This document shows, piece after piece, positions 43,076-50,985 of a stretch of 64,000 nucleotides of DNA. Under the pieces are notes generated by a model, which was not told where the DNA came from, searched no databases, and saw only the letters and a list, made by a program, of their open reading frames with translations. Numbering within the stretch: position 1 is the stretch's first letter; the number at the start of each line of letters is the position of its first letter. The DNA lies in assembly GCA_002508705.1 (NCBI GenBank), contig DAYL01000034.1, positions 1-64,000 on the forward strand, given 5' to 3'. The translations under genes and the position numbers were made by a program. Origin of the DNA: Methanoculleus sp. UBA374 (GTDB lineage: Archaea; Halobacteriota; Methanomicrobia; Methanomicrobiales; Methanoculleaceae).

Positions 43076-43932
43076 CGTTCGACCTGACCGAGGTTCTGGA
43101 GATCCCTATCGGCGTCGGTTCGATCACCGTCGAGGACCTCCTGTATTTTGCGATCATCCTCATCGTCGGCGTCACCATCGCGAAGATCGTCGCGATAAAC
43201 GTCCGGCGAGCCCTCGGGGACCGGCTGCCCAAGAACGAGCGCGAGTTGCTCGTGAAACTGATCTACTACTTCATCATCGTCTGGGCGCTCGTCGTCGCTC
43301 TCCCGCAGCTCAATTTCAACCTCTCCGGCCTCCTGGTGGCCGGGGGCGTTGCCGGTCTCGTCCTCGGTTTTGCCAGCCAGAGCGTCGTCTCCAACCTGAT
43401 CTCCGGCCTCTTCCTCATGTTCGAGCACCCGATCCGGATCGGCGACAGCATCAACGTCGCGAACGTCAGCGGTAACGTCGAGGATATCCGCATCCTCTCG
43501 ACCGTCATCAAGACCTATGACGGGATTTACGTCCGGATTCCAAACGAAAAGGTCTTCACCTCCAATATTACCAACTATGTCCATAACGCCGCCCGAAGGT
43601 TTGAGTATCAGATCGGCATCAGGTATGAGGACGATGCAGAGGCGGCGATGCGGATCATGAAGGAGGTCATCGCGACCCATCCGTTCGCACTGAAGAATCC
43701 GGCGCCCTCGGTCTTCGTCGACAACTTCGGCGATAGCAGCGTCAACCTGACCGCTTACATCTGGGCGCCGGCTCAGAACTGGTGGGGCGTCAGGACGGAC
43801 CTCCTCTGGAAGATCAAACAGGCGCTCGAAGAGAACGGTATCGAGATGCCCTACCCGCAACAGACCCTCCGGTTTGCGGACGAACTCAGGGTGACGAACA
43901 GGGCTCCTGAAAAGCGAGAGCGGATGGAGTAA
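43072..43932 (+). CDS. Small-conductance mechanosensitive channel, MscS family
   Basis: 286 aa. Three N-terminal membrane spans, of which the third has the pore-lining glycine/alanine pattern LLVAGGVAGLVLGFASQSVV, then the beta domain beginning GLFLMFEHPIRIGDSINV and the alpha-beta C-terminal domain. Opens on membrane tension during osmotic downshock to release solutes. ATG at 43072 overlaps the DUF432 stop with GGAG eleven bases upstream. Confidence 0.93.
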   Translation: MTFDLTEVLEIPIGVGSITVEDLLYFAIILIVGVTIAKIVAINVRRALGDRLPKNERELLVKLIYYFIIVWALVVALPQLNFNLSGLLVAGGVAGLVLGFASQSVVSNLISGLFLMFEHPIRIGDSINVANVSGNVEDIRILSTVIKTYDGIYVRIPNEKVFTSNITNYVHNAARRFEYQIGIRYEDDAEAAMRIMKEVIATHPFALKNPAPSVFVDNFGDSSVNLTAYIWAPAQNWWGVRTDLLWKIKQALEENGIEMPYPQQTLRFADELRVTNRAPEKRERME

Positions 43933-44097
43933 CCCTTTTAGGTCCGGTGCGCCTTTCCGCCCCCTCCTCCGCAGGAGGGACTCCGGGTGCCGTGCCTGCA
44001 GTCCCGCCGTTTGGGGATGCCGGAGATACGCCGCCCCGATGAGGGCGCCGATATCTTCACCGGGACGGTGCATAAGACCGCCCCCGGACCTGCAGAC

Positions 44098-44105
44098 AAA
44101 AAAAA
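44098..44105 (-). terminator. Poly-T terminator after the SIMPL-domain gene
   Basis: Eight T residues on the minus strand about 20 bases past the stop codon at 44124, the usual archaeal intrinsic termination signal. Confidence 0.55.
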
Positions 44106-44123
44106 GTGGGTTTTGCGAAAGCG

Positions 44124-44867
44124 TTACCCGATGACGTAGGAGATGGAGACGGTTGCGGTCACGTCGATCTCACCGACCTCGAGCGGGGTCCGGACCGCCG
44201 CACCCGCCGTCTTTTCCATGTTCATATAACTGCTGTCGTAAGCCAGCGGTATGTAGTTGTTTCCGACGTTGACCTCTTTGACGTCGACGATGGTCTTCCC
44301 GAGGGCCGCGGCAACCGCGTCCGCGTCGCCCCGCGCCTGCGCTACCGCGGCGGTCAGGGCCTGCGAGCGGAACTCCAGCTGTTTTGCGTCGCTTAAGGTG
44401 AACGTGAACCGGTCGACCCGGTTTGCGCCGTTCGCGACTGCAAGGTCGATGATCTCTCCGGCGCGATTCACGTCGGTGAGCGTGACCTCAAGGGTGTTGA
44501 CGACGCGGTAGAACCGGACCTTTGCGTCGGTAGTCAGGGGCCGGTCGTTGTTTTCGGTCACCGGGATGATGTTGTAACCGGCGGTCCGGATATCTTTCTC
44601 CGGAATTCCTGCGTTCTTTAGAGCATTGATCACGGCGTCCATTCTTTGGGCGTTCTGCTGCTGCGCCACCGTAACGTCGGCGTGCTCGGTCTCGACCGCG
44701 AACCGGATGACGGCCTGGTCGGGTGTGGTCGTCACTTTGCCCGTCCCTGAAACATGGATCAGTTTGTCTGTGGACTCCTCCGACACCTGTGCGGTGACGT
44801 TGCCGATCACCGCGGCAGAGAGAAGGATCGCCAGAACAATCCCCAGAAGTGCTGTCTTTCCTCGCAT
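44124..44867 (-). CDS. SIMPL-domain (DUF541) exported protein
   Basis: 247 aa. N-terminal signal peptide (MRGKTALLGIVLAILLSAAV, cleavage likely near NVTAQ), then a SIMPL domain: IHVSGTGKVTTTPDQAVIRF, ALKNAGIPEKDIRTAGYNI and the late VGEIDVTATVSISYVIG strand. Such proteins occur as BP26-like surface or periplasmic proteins and are thought to form oligomeric channels or protective assemblies. Likely lies on the outer side of the membrane. Monocistronic, with a poly-T signal downstream. Confidence 0.88.
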   Translation of the reverse strand: MRGKTALLGIVLAILLSAAVIGNVTAQVSEESTDKLIHVSGTGKVTTTPDQAVIRFAVETEHADVTVAQQQNAQRMDAVINALKNAGIPEKDIRTAGYNIIPVTENNDRPLTTDAKVRFYRVVNTLEVTLTDVNRAGEIIDLAVANGANRVDRFTFTLSDAKQLEFRSQALTAAVAQARGDADAVAAALGKTIVDVKEVNVGNNYIPLAYDSSYMNMEKTAGAAVRTPLEVGEIDVTATVSISYVIG

Positions 44868-45038
44868 AGATATCAGTCATCACTTGATTTGGTGAAAATA
44901 AATATCTTGCTTTAACTACGGGAATTTTCGTAGTTTTACTCTGTGGAATGTGAAAATCCGGCATTTAAGACGCCGGTCCGGGGGGCTGCAACGCCCCGGG
45001 GCGGCGAGATTCTTCTCGATATCCGCTCCCGGATCATG

Positions 45039-45047
45039 TTTTATATG
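45039..45047 (+). promoter_or_regulatory. TATA box for the small paralogue gene at 45069
   Basis: TTTTATATG, centred about 27 bases before the ATG at 45069, favouring that start over the longer frame. Confidence 0.5.
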
Positions 45048-45068
45048 AGACGATCGATCGGGAGAGCC

Positions 45069-45353
45069 ATGCTTGATGATATCGCAGCGGCACAGCAGCG
45101 GGCCGTGATGGCGGAGATCGAGGAGATGATCCAGTCGACGCCCGACTACGCCAGTGTCAAAGAGACACTCCGGTCGCTTAACTTCGTTCCCGAGCAGGAC
45201 GATGCCGATGTCGCGATCTGGGTACAGCCTGCCCTCAGGATCTTTGTCCTGCTCAGGATGAACCTCGGGGGCGGGTATGCGGGGTACAGGGTGGCCGCCT
45301 ACGACGACCTTGAAGACCACAGGGAAGATTTCCCTGGATATACTGCCCGATAA
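45069..45353 (+). CDS. Hypothetical small protein (paralogue of the next gene)
   Basis: 94 aa, not recognised. Helical N terminus (LDDIAAAQQRAVMAEIEEM) followed by a compact alpha/beta part: VKETLRSLNFVPEQDDADVA and RIFVLLRMNLGGGYAGYRV. It aligns with the following 92-aa gene across the C-terminal 60 residues, so the two are tandem duplicates. ATG 45069 has GGAG four bases upstream. A TCTTTTTT run follows the stop codon and may terminate it. Confidence 0.72.
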   Translation: MLDDIAAAQQRAVMAEIEEMIQSTPDYASVKETLRSLNFVPEQDDADVAIWVQPALRIFVLLRMNLGGGYAGYRVAAYDDLEDHREDFPGYTAR

Positions 45354-45433
45354 GGTCTTTTTTCCGGACAACCCGATCTCCGCCTCTTCTCACCTGTCTC
45401 CCGCCGGGTCAAATTTATGAGGACGTATGCGGT

Positions 45434-45712
45434 ATGGTCAATCGCATGCGCGGATCGATAGCGGCTTACCGGAAGGAGCAGGAGACCAGAAAGGGCCGGG
45501 TCCGGGAGATGATCGCCGCAAGCACCACCTACGGCGACGTCTGCAAGGGCCTCGAAGACCTTGGGTTCCGGGCCCGGGAGGACAACCCTGCCCTCGCCCT
45601 CTGGGAGAACCCCGAGTATGAACTCTTCGTGATAGTTCGTATGAACCCGGAGACCGGCCGGTTACAGGAATATGGGGTGAGTACGTTTGAGGAGGCGGAA
45701 GGGTCCGAATAA
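45434..45712 (+). CDS. Hypothetical small protein (paralogue of the previous gene)
   Basis: 92 aa, not recognised. A basic helical start (IAAYRKEQETRKGRVREMI) precedes VCKGLEDLGFRAREDNPALA and ELFVIVRMNPETGRLQEYGV, which match the conserved core of the upstream protein. No transmembrane segment, signal or metal motif. ATG 45434 is used; ATG 45446 is possible and lies nearer to the usual distance from an AAATTTAT element at 45411-45418. Confidence 0.68.
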   Translation: MVNRMRGSIAAYRKEQETRKGRVREMIAASTTYGDVCKGLEDLGFRAREDNPALALWENPEYELFVIVRMNPETGRLQEYGVSTFEEAEGSE

Positions 45713-45727
45713 TCGTCGGCTCATGCT

Positions 45728-46177
45728 TCAGCTGTGATCCTCGCCGGGTGGGTCCGCAAAGAGCGCGATGTATCCCCCGACGAGCACGACGACGAAGACG
45801 AAGAGGGAGATCAGGAGCGCGGGCGTCCCGGTAAGCAGCGCGAAGATTCCAATGCCCGCGATCTCGCCGACGATCCGGATGAGCCGGAAGAGAAAGACGA
45901 CCAGAAGGACGGCACCGACGGCGCCAAAGACCGGGCCGGGCAGGTTCAGAGGAAACGCGAGGGCGCCGAAGAGGTCGCCGATGAGGAAGGTTACCGAGAT
46001 CAGGATCAGCAGCCCGAGATTCGCGTTGAGGAACGCGACGATGCGGAGGAAGACCGGGGTCTGGACGGAGGAGCCGGCGAGGGCGTTCAGGAGGCCGAGC
46101 AGGATCAGGAAGACGACAAGTCCGATGGCCCATGAGACGAGGACGCCGACGACCGATATCTTCCTGCGCTTGCCCAT
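45728..46177 (-). CDS. Hypothetical membrane protein, about four spans
   Basis: 149 aa, strongly hydrophobic: spans at about 8-30, 45-68, 80-105 and 112-135, with a basic N terminus (MGKRRKISVVG) and acidic tail. No signature I can name. It could be a small transporter-like or stress-related membrane protein. Independent of its neighbours, and convergent with the small paralogue gene, with only 15 bases between the stop codons. Confidence 0.7.
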   Translation of the reverse strand: MGKRRKISVVGVLVSWAIGLVVFLILLGLLNALAGSSVQTPVFLRIVAFLNANLGLLILISVTFLIGDLFGALAFPLNLPGPVFGAVGAVLLVVFLFRLIRIVGEIAGIGIFALLTGTPALLISLFVFVVVLVGGYIALFADPPGEDHS

Positions 46178-46216
46178 GCCGATCTCTTCCTTGTGTGGGT
46201 GGTGGGACCTCTCCCC

Positions 46217-47839
46217 TTATTGTGATGCCGGCGTGCGGCGGGCGAGGTCCTGTTCATCTCCGCCCGGCTCCGTCACCCGGGTCTCTGCCTGCTCGCGGAG
46301 AAACGAGAGGAGGTAGTAGGGTCCCCCGACACCCCTGCCGGTCGTTCCGCTCGCCTTCCAGCCCCCGAAAGGCTGGGCCCCGGGCCAGGCTCCGGTCGTC
46401 GCCCCTCCGCGCCGGTTGGCGTAGACGACCCCGAACCGTATCCTGTCGAAGAAATTCTCCACCTCTTCTGGGTCTTCTGTAAATATTCCCGCCGTCAGGC
46501 CGTATTCCGTCGCGTTTGCGAGCGCGAGCGCCTCATCGAGGGTCTCGAAGGTGCCGACGGCGAGGATCGGGACGAAGAGTTCTTCCCGGAAGATCCGGTG
46601 ATCGTGCGCGAGGCCGGCGATGACCGTGGGCCGGACGTAGGCGCCCCGACCGGTGCGTTCGTCCTCGAGGACCTTCCCGCCGGCAACAATCCTGCCGCCG
46701 TCCCGGATCGCCTCGTCGACCGCCTTCTGGAAGGTCAGCCGCGCATCGTCGTCGATCAGGGGGCCGTACGCGACCTCCCGCCGTCGGGGGTCCCCGATTT
46801 CCATCCGCTCCGCCCGGTTGCGGAGCGCCTGCAGGAACCGCTCCGCAACCGATGCCTGGACGTAGACCCGGGATGCGGCGCTGCACTTCTGTCCCGCAAA
46901 CCCGAAGGCCGCCCGGGCCACACCCTCAACCGCCTTTGTGATATCGGCGTTCGCCGTGACGATCACCGGGTTTTTGCTCCCCAGTTCCATGACCAGCGGT
47001 CTGTGGTAGGGCTGCACCGCGACCGTCTGCCGCTCCAGCCGCATCCCCACGGCCCGCGACCCCGTGAATGCGATCCCGGCGACGTCCGGATGGGCGGCCA
47101 CGACTCTGCCGAAGGGGCCCCCGGGCCCGGTCACCAGGTTGAGGACGCCGGGAGGGACCCCGCTCTCCGCAAAAAGTCGGAAGAGGGTCGCCCCGGAAAG
47201 AGGCGTCTTGCTTGTCGGTTTGAAGACGACTGTGTTCCCGGTGAGGAGCGCCCCGGAGATCATGCCAGCGGCAAGCGCTATCGGGAAGTTGAACGGGGAG
47301 ATGACCGCCCAGACGCCGTACGGCCGCATGACGCTCCGGGACTCCTCCCCCGGGGCCGGGGAGTGCAGGGAGAGCACGTAGCCGTTGTTCTGCTCGTAGA
47401 CCCCGCAGTAATACCGGAGCATATCGGCCGTCTCGCCGACCTCCGCCAGTGCCTCGGACCGGGTCTTCCCTGCTTCAAAAGTCAGGAGGGCTGCAAGCGA
47501 AAAGAGCCGGTCCTCAATTGCATCGGCCGTCCGCCTGATGACCGCGACCCGTTTCCGCCAGTCCCTCCGGCTCCACTCCGGGAAGGTCCCGTTCGCTGCG
47601 GCGATTCCCTGCCGGGCATGCTCCTCTCCTCCGGAGGAGAACGCCCCGAGCAGGACGGTCGCGTCGATGGGAGACCACACCTCGAACTCCCGATCGGCCG
47701 TGACCTCCCGGCCGCCGATGTACATCGGGTGGCGCTTTCCGAACTCCCGCTCGATCTCATGGAGCGCCGCTTCGTACTCGCCGTGGAGCCTCTCGTCCGA
47801 TTCAAGCGAGACGTAGGTGACCTTCTCCGACTCCGGCAT
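46217..47839 (-). CDS. Delta-1-pyrroline-5-carboxylate dehydrogenase-type aldehyde dehydrogenase
   Basis: 540 aa, NAD(P)-dependent ALDH superfamily. SPFNFPIALAAGM, the NADP-loop TGSRAVG, the catalytic glutamate region MELGSKNPVIV (general base) and the nucleophile in GFAGQKCSAASRVYV are all in place. The long N-terminal part (YIGGREVTADREFEVWSP after about 38 residues) and length point to the P5CDH group, which oxidises glutamate semialdehyde to glutamate. Its ATG shares a base with the aminotransferase stop (TAATG), so both form one unit; together they could convert ornithine to glutamate. Confidence 0.83.
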   Translation of the reverse strand: MPESEKVTYVSLESDERLHGEYEAALHEIEREFGKRHPMYIGGREVTADREFEVWSPIDATVLLGAFSSGGEEHARQGIAAANGTFPEWSRRDWRKRVAVIRRTADAIEDRLFSLAALLTFEAGKTRSEALAEVGETADMLRYYCGVYEQNNGYVLSLHSPAPGEESRSVMRPYGVWAVISPFNFPIALAAGMISGALLTGNTVVFKPTSKTPLSGATLFRLFAESGVPPGVLNLVTGPGGPFGRVVAAHPDVAGIAFTGSRAVGMRLERQTVAVQPYHRPLVMELGSKNPVIVTANADITKAVEGVARAAFGFAGQKCSAASRVYVQASVAERFLQALRNRAERMEIGDPRRREVAYGPLIDDDARLTFQKAVDEAIRDGGRIVAGGKVLEDERTGRGAYVRPTVIAGLAHDHRIFREELFVPILAVGTFETLDEALALANATEYGLTAGIFTEDPEEVENFFDRIRFGVVYANRRGGATTGAWPGAQPFGGWKASGTTGRGVGGPYYLLSFLREQAETRVTEPGGDEQDLARRTPASQ

Positions 47840-49149
47840 TAAAACCCCTCCATGACCCTGTCGAGGATATCCATGCCGATATCGATCTCCTCCTCGTCTA
47901 TGGTCAGGGGCGGGCTGAACCGGATCGTCGACTCCCCTGCCGGGAGCAGGACGAGACCGTGTTCGAACGCGTGCCGGAGGACGGTCTCCCGCTCCTCTCC
48001 TGCCGGCTCCTTTGTGGTCGGGTCCCGGACGAGTTCCATCCCTGCCATGAGCCCGAGGCCGCGAACGTCCCCGACGATCGGATGCCGCTCCGCAAGTTCG
48101 CGCAGGCGCTCCATCAGATACTCTCCTCTTTCCAGCACCCGGTCTCCGAACCCCTCTTCACGGAGGAGAGCCATCACGGCGAGCGCCGCCGCGCAGGCAA
48201 GGTTGTTCCCGCCGAAGGTGCTCGCGTGCGAGCCGGGCGGCCAGTCCATGACCTCCTCGGAGGCAACGGTGACGCCGAGCGGCAACCCTCCGCCGATCGC
48301 TTTCCCGAGACAGACGATATCGGGGGTGACGCCGGCGTGCATGGAGGCGAGGAACCGCCCGGTCCGGAAGCACCCCGACTGCACCTCATCCGCCGCAAGG
48401 AGGATCCCGTGCTCGTCGCAGAGCCGCCGCAGCCGGGGAAGGAAACCCGGCGGCGGGACGACGTATCCACCTTCCCCCAGTACGGGTTCGACGAAGATCG
48501 CGGCAACCTCGTCGGGCGCGACCTCGGAGCGAAAGACGGTATCCTCAAGGTAGGTTATGACGTCGGCGTCGCAGGTCGCGGGGTCCCCGCCGAGCGGGTG
48601 ATAGGGATCGGGATAAGGCACGTGGACAACCGGCAGAAACGGCCCGAAGGCGCGGCGCTGAATAACCTGCGAGGCGGTGAGGCTGAGGGCCCCGTAGGTC
48701 CGGCCGTGAAACCCGCGGTAGAACGATATGAAGAAGTTCCTGCCCGTGTGGTGCCGGGCAAGTTTCATCGCCGCTTCAATGCTCTCCGCCCCGGAGTTGG
48801 CGTAGTAAACCCGGTTAAGCCCGTCCGGGAGGAGTCTCACCAATTCCTCGGCGCACCGCACCGGGATTTCGGAGCAGAAGTCCAGAAACGCCCCGTGCGA
48901 GAGGTACTTCGCCTGCTCCTGGACGGCGGAGACGACCCGGGGGTGGTTCCACCCCGCGTTCATTACGGCGATCCCGGCCGTAAAATCAAGGTAGCGGTTT
49001 CCATCGACATCCCAGAGATTCACGCCGCTCGCCTTCTGCAGCACGAGGGGGTACTTCCTCACGATCGACCGGGAGATGACCGCCGCGTCCCGGCGGAGCA
49101 CCTCGAGGGCTTTCTCACCCGGAGGTTCGACACGTATCAGGGGCTCCAT
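47839..49149 (-). CDS. Class III aminotransferase (ornithine / 4-aminobutyrate type)
   Basis: 436-aa PLP enzyme. ANSGAESIEAAMKLAR, YRGFHGRTYGALSLT, the DEVQSG motif (Asp binding the pyridine nitrogen) and the Schiff-base lysine region PDIVCLGKAIGGG are evident. Such enzymes in archaea act as ornithine, acetylornithine, 4-aminobutyrate or lysine aminotransferases; pairing with a P5C-dehydrogenase makes ornithine-delta-aminotransferase the best guess. ATG at 49149; the frame extends upstream, but the start here matches homologues. Leading gene of the two-gene operon. Confidence 0.85.
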   Translation of the reverse strand: MEPLIRVEPPGEKALEVLRRDAAVISRSIVRKYPLVLQKASGVNLWDVDGNRYLDFTAGIAVMNAGWNHPRVVSAVQEQAKYLSHGAFLDFCSEIPVRCAEELVRLLPDGLNRVYYANSGAESIEAAMKLARHHTGRNFFISFYRGFHGRTYGALSLTASQVIQRRAFGPFLPVVHVPYPDPYHPLGGDPATCDADVITYLEDTVFRSEVAPDEVAAIFVEPVLGEGGYVVPPPGFLPRLRRLCDEHGILLAADEVQSGCFRTGRFLASMHAGVTPDIVCLGKAIGGGLPLGVTVASEEVMDWPPGSHASTFGGNNLACAAALAVMALLREEGFGDRVLERGEYLMERLRELAERHPIVGDVRGLGLMAGMELVRDPTTKEPAGEERETVLRHAFEHGLVLLPAGESTIRFSPPLTIDEEEIDIGMDILDRVMEGF

Positions 49150-49243
49150 GCACCTACCCTGTCCCCGGTCGGTAATAAAGTCCCCGCCGGGCCGGAGACC
49201 GCAACGTTGATGTAGCTCCCGGCAGTGAAGAAACCGGTCAGCC

Positions 49244-50983
49244 GTGAAATTTGCAACCCTCACCTCCTGCTTTGAGCGGCTTGAGGCGACATCGTCCCGA
49301 AACGAGATGACCGCACTTCTCGCGCGACTGCTCGCCGGGGCGGAGCCGGACGAGATCGGCATCGTCTGCTACTTTGTGCTGGGAGAGATCGGTCCGGGCG
49401 CCAGCGATCTGAATCTGGGCCTCGGGGACCGGACCACGGCGGCGGCGATCGCTCTTGCGGCCGGAACCGATCCGGCTTTCGTCGAGGCGGCGACGCGGGA
49501 ACTCGGCGATTACGGCGACGCCGCATCCCGGTTGATCGAGGCCCCGGCCACAGGATCGCTCTCGGTCGCCGACGTCCACCGCGGTCTTGTCGGGATCGCC
49601 CATGCGTCCGGCCAGGGTTCGGCGGAAGAGAAGAAAAACATCCTCGCACGGCTGCTCACCGCCGCCACGCCGCCTGAGCGGCGTTACCTGGTCCGGCTCG
49701 CCACCGGGGAGATGCGGCTCGGCGTCGGGGATATGACGCTCCTCGATGCCCTTGCGGAGGCATACCTGGGATCGAAGACGGGGCGCCCGCTCCTCGAGCA
49801 TGCCTACAACGTATCATCCGATATCGGTTTTGTGGCCCGGACGCTCCGGGTGAAAGGGCCGCCCGGGGTGCAGGCAATCACCATCGCCCTGCACCGGCCC
49901 GTCCGGCCGATGCTTCCCCAGCGGGTCGCCAGGATCTCGGAGATCCTCGAGCGGATCGGCTCTCCCGTCATCGCCGTCGAGGAGAAGTACGACGGCGAAC
50001 GGATTCAGGCGCACAAGGACGGCGACGACGTCACCCTCTTTTCGCGGCGGTTGACCGACGTCACCGACCAGTACCCCGATATCGTCCGCCGCGTCCGGGG
50101 CTCCGTTACGGCGAAGACGGCGATCCTCGACGGCGAGGCGGTTGCGTTCAACCATGAGGCCGGGACCTATCAGCCGTTCCAGACGCTGATGCGGCGGCGA
50201 CGGAAGTACCGGGTCCGGGAGGTTGCCGGCGAGATCCCCGCGACCTACCGGGTCTTCGATCTCCTCTACGTTAACGGCGAGTCCTGCCTCTCCCGGAGTT
50301 ACCCCGACCGGCGGGCGATACTCGAGGCGGTCCTCTCAGGGGACGACCGGATCTCCGTCGCCGACCGCATTGTAACAGGGGATACCGACGGGATCACGGA
50401 GTTCTACAGCGCCTGCATTGAACGCGGGCTCGAAGGGATCGTCTGCAAGTCGTGCGCAAAGGACTCGTTTTACCGGGCGGGAGCGCGGGAGTGGCAGTGG
50501 ATCAAGTGGAAGGGGGACTACGCTCCCGGCCTTGCCGATACGCTCGACCTTGTCATCGTCGGCGCCAGCGCCGGTCGGGGGAAGCGGGCCGGGACCTACG
50601 GTTCGGTCCTCTGTGCCGCCTATAACCACGAGGAAGACCTCTTTCAGACGGTCTGCGGCATGGGCACGGGTTTCTCTGACGAAGAACTCGCGGGCCTCCC
50701 CCGACGGCTCGCCGGTGCGAGGACGGACCGGCAGCCGGCGCGGGTGATGGTGAACCCGCAGGCGGCACCCGACTTCTGGTTCGTGCCGGCCCGGGTCGTG
50801 GAGGTGCTCGGGCTTGAGATCACCGAGAGCCCGGTCCATACCTGCAACTGGGACCCGGAGCGGCGGCGGGGGCTCGCCCTCCGGTTCCCGCGGTTCGTGC
50901 GGTGGCGGGACGAGAAGAGCCCGGAACAGGCGACGACGACCACCGAGGTCGCGGCCATGTTCCGCCGGCAGCGGGAGGCGTGA
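49244..50983 (+). CDS. lig: ATP-dependent DNA ligase
   Basis: 579 aa. N-terminal DNA-binding domain (1-220), nucleotidyltransferase domain with the AMP-accepting lysine in VEEKYDGERIQAH (motif I, about residue 248), motif III YRVFDLLYVNG, motif IV GLEGIVCKS and motif V WIKWKGDY, then the OB domain. It seals nicks in replication and repair, recruited by PCNA. Start is GTG 49244; no strong ribosome binding site. It is followed at once by polX2, with two bases between, which suggests a shared repair role. Confidence 0.95.
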   Translation: MKFATLTSCFERLEATSSRNEMTALLARLLAGAEPDEIGIVCYFVLGEIGPGASDLNLGLGDRTTAAAIALAAGTDPAFVEAATRELGDYGDAASRLIEAPATGSLSVADVHRGLVGIAHASGQGSAEEKKNILARLLTAATPPERRYLVRLATGEMRLGVGDMTLLDALAEAYLGSKTGRPLLEHAYNVSSDIGFVARTLRVKGPPGVQAITIALHRPVRPMLPQRVARISEILERIGSPVIAVEEKYDGERIQAHKDGDDVTLFSRRLTDVTDQYPDIVRRVRGSVTAKTAILDGEAVAFNHEAGTYQPFQTLMRRRRKYRVREVAGEIPATYRVFDLLYVNGESCLSRSYPDRRAILEAVLSGDDRISVADRIVTGDTDGITEFYSACIERGLEGIVCKSCAKDSFYRAGAREWQWIKWKGDYAPGLADTLDLVIVGASAGRGKRAGTYGSVLCAAYNHEEDLFQTVCGMGTGFSDEELAGLPRRLAGARTDRQPARVMVNPQAAPDFWFVPARVVEVLGLEITESPVHTCNWDPERRRGLALRFPRFVRWRDEKSPEQATTTTEVAAMFRRQREA

Positions 50984-50985
50984 CG

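Noticed and set aside
43012..44073. 353-codon minus-strand frame opposite mscS
   Set aside because: Antisense shadow of the channel gene.
47959..49215. 418-codon plus-strand frame opposite the class III aminotransferase
   Set aside because: Antisense shadow; no domain and Arg/Pro-rich composition.
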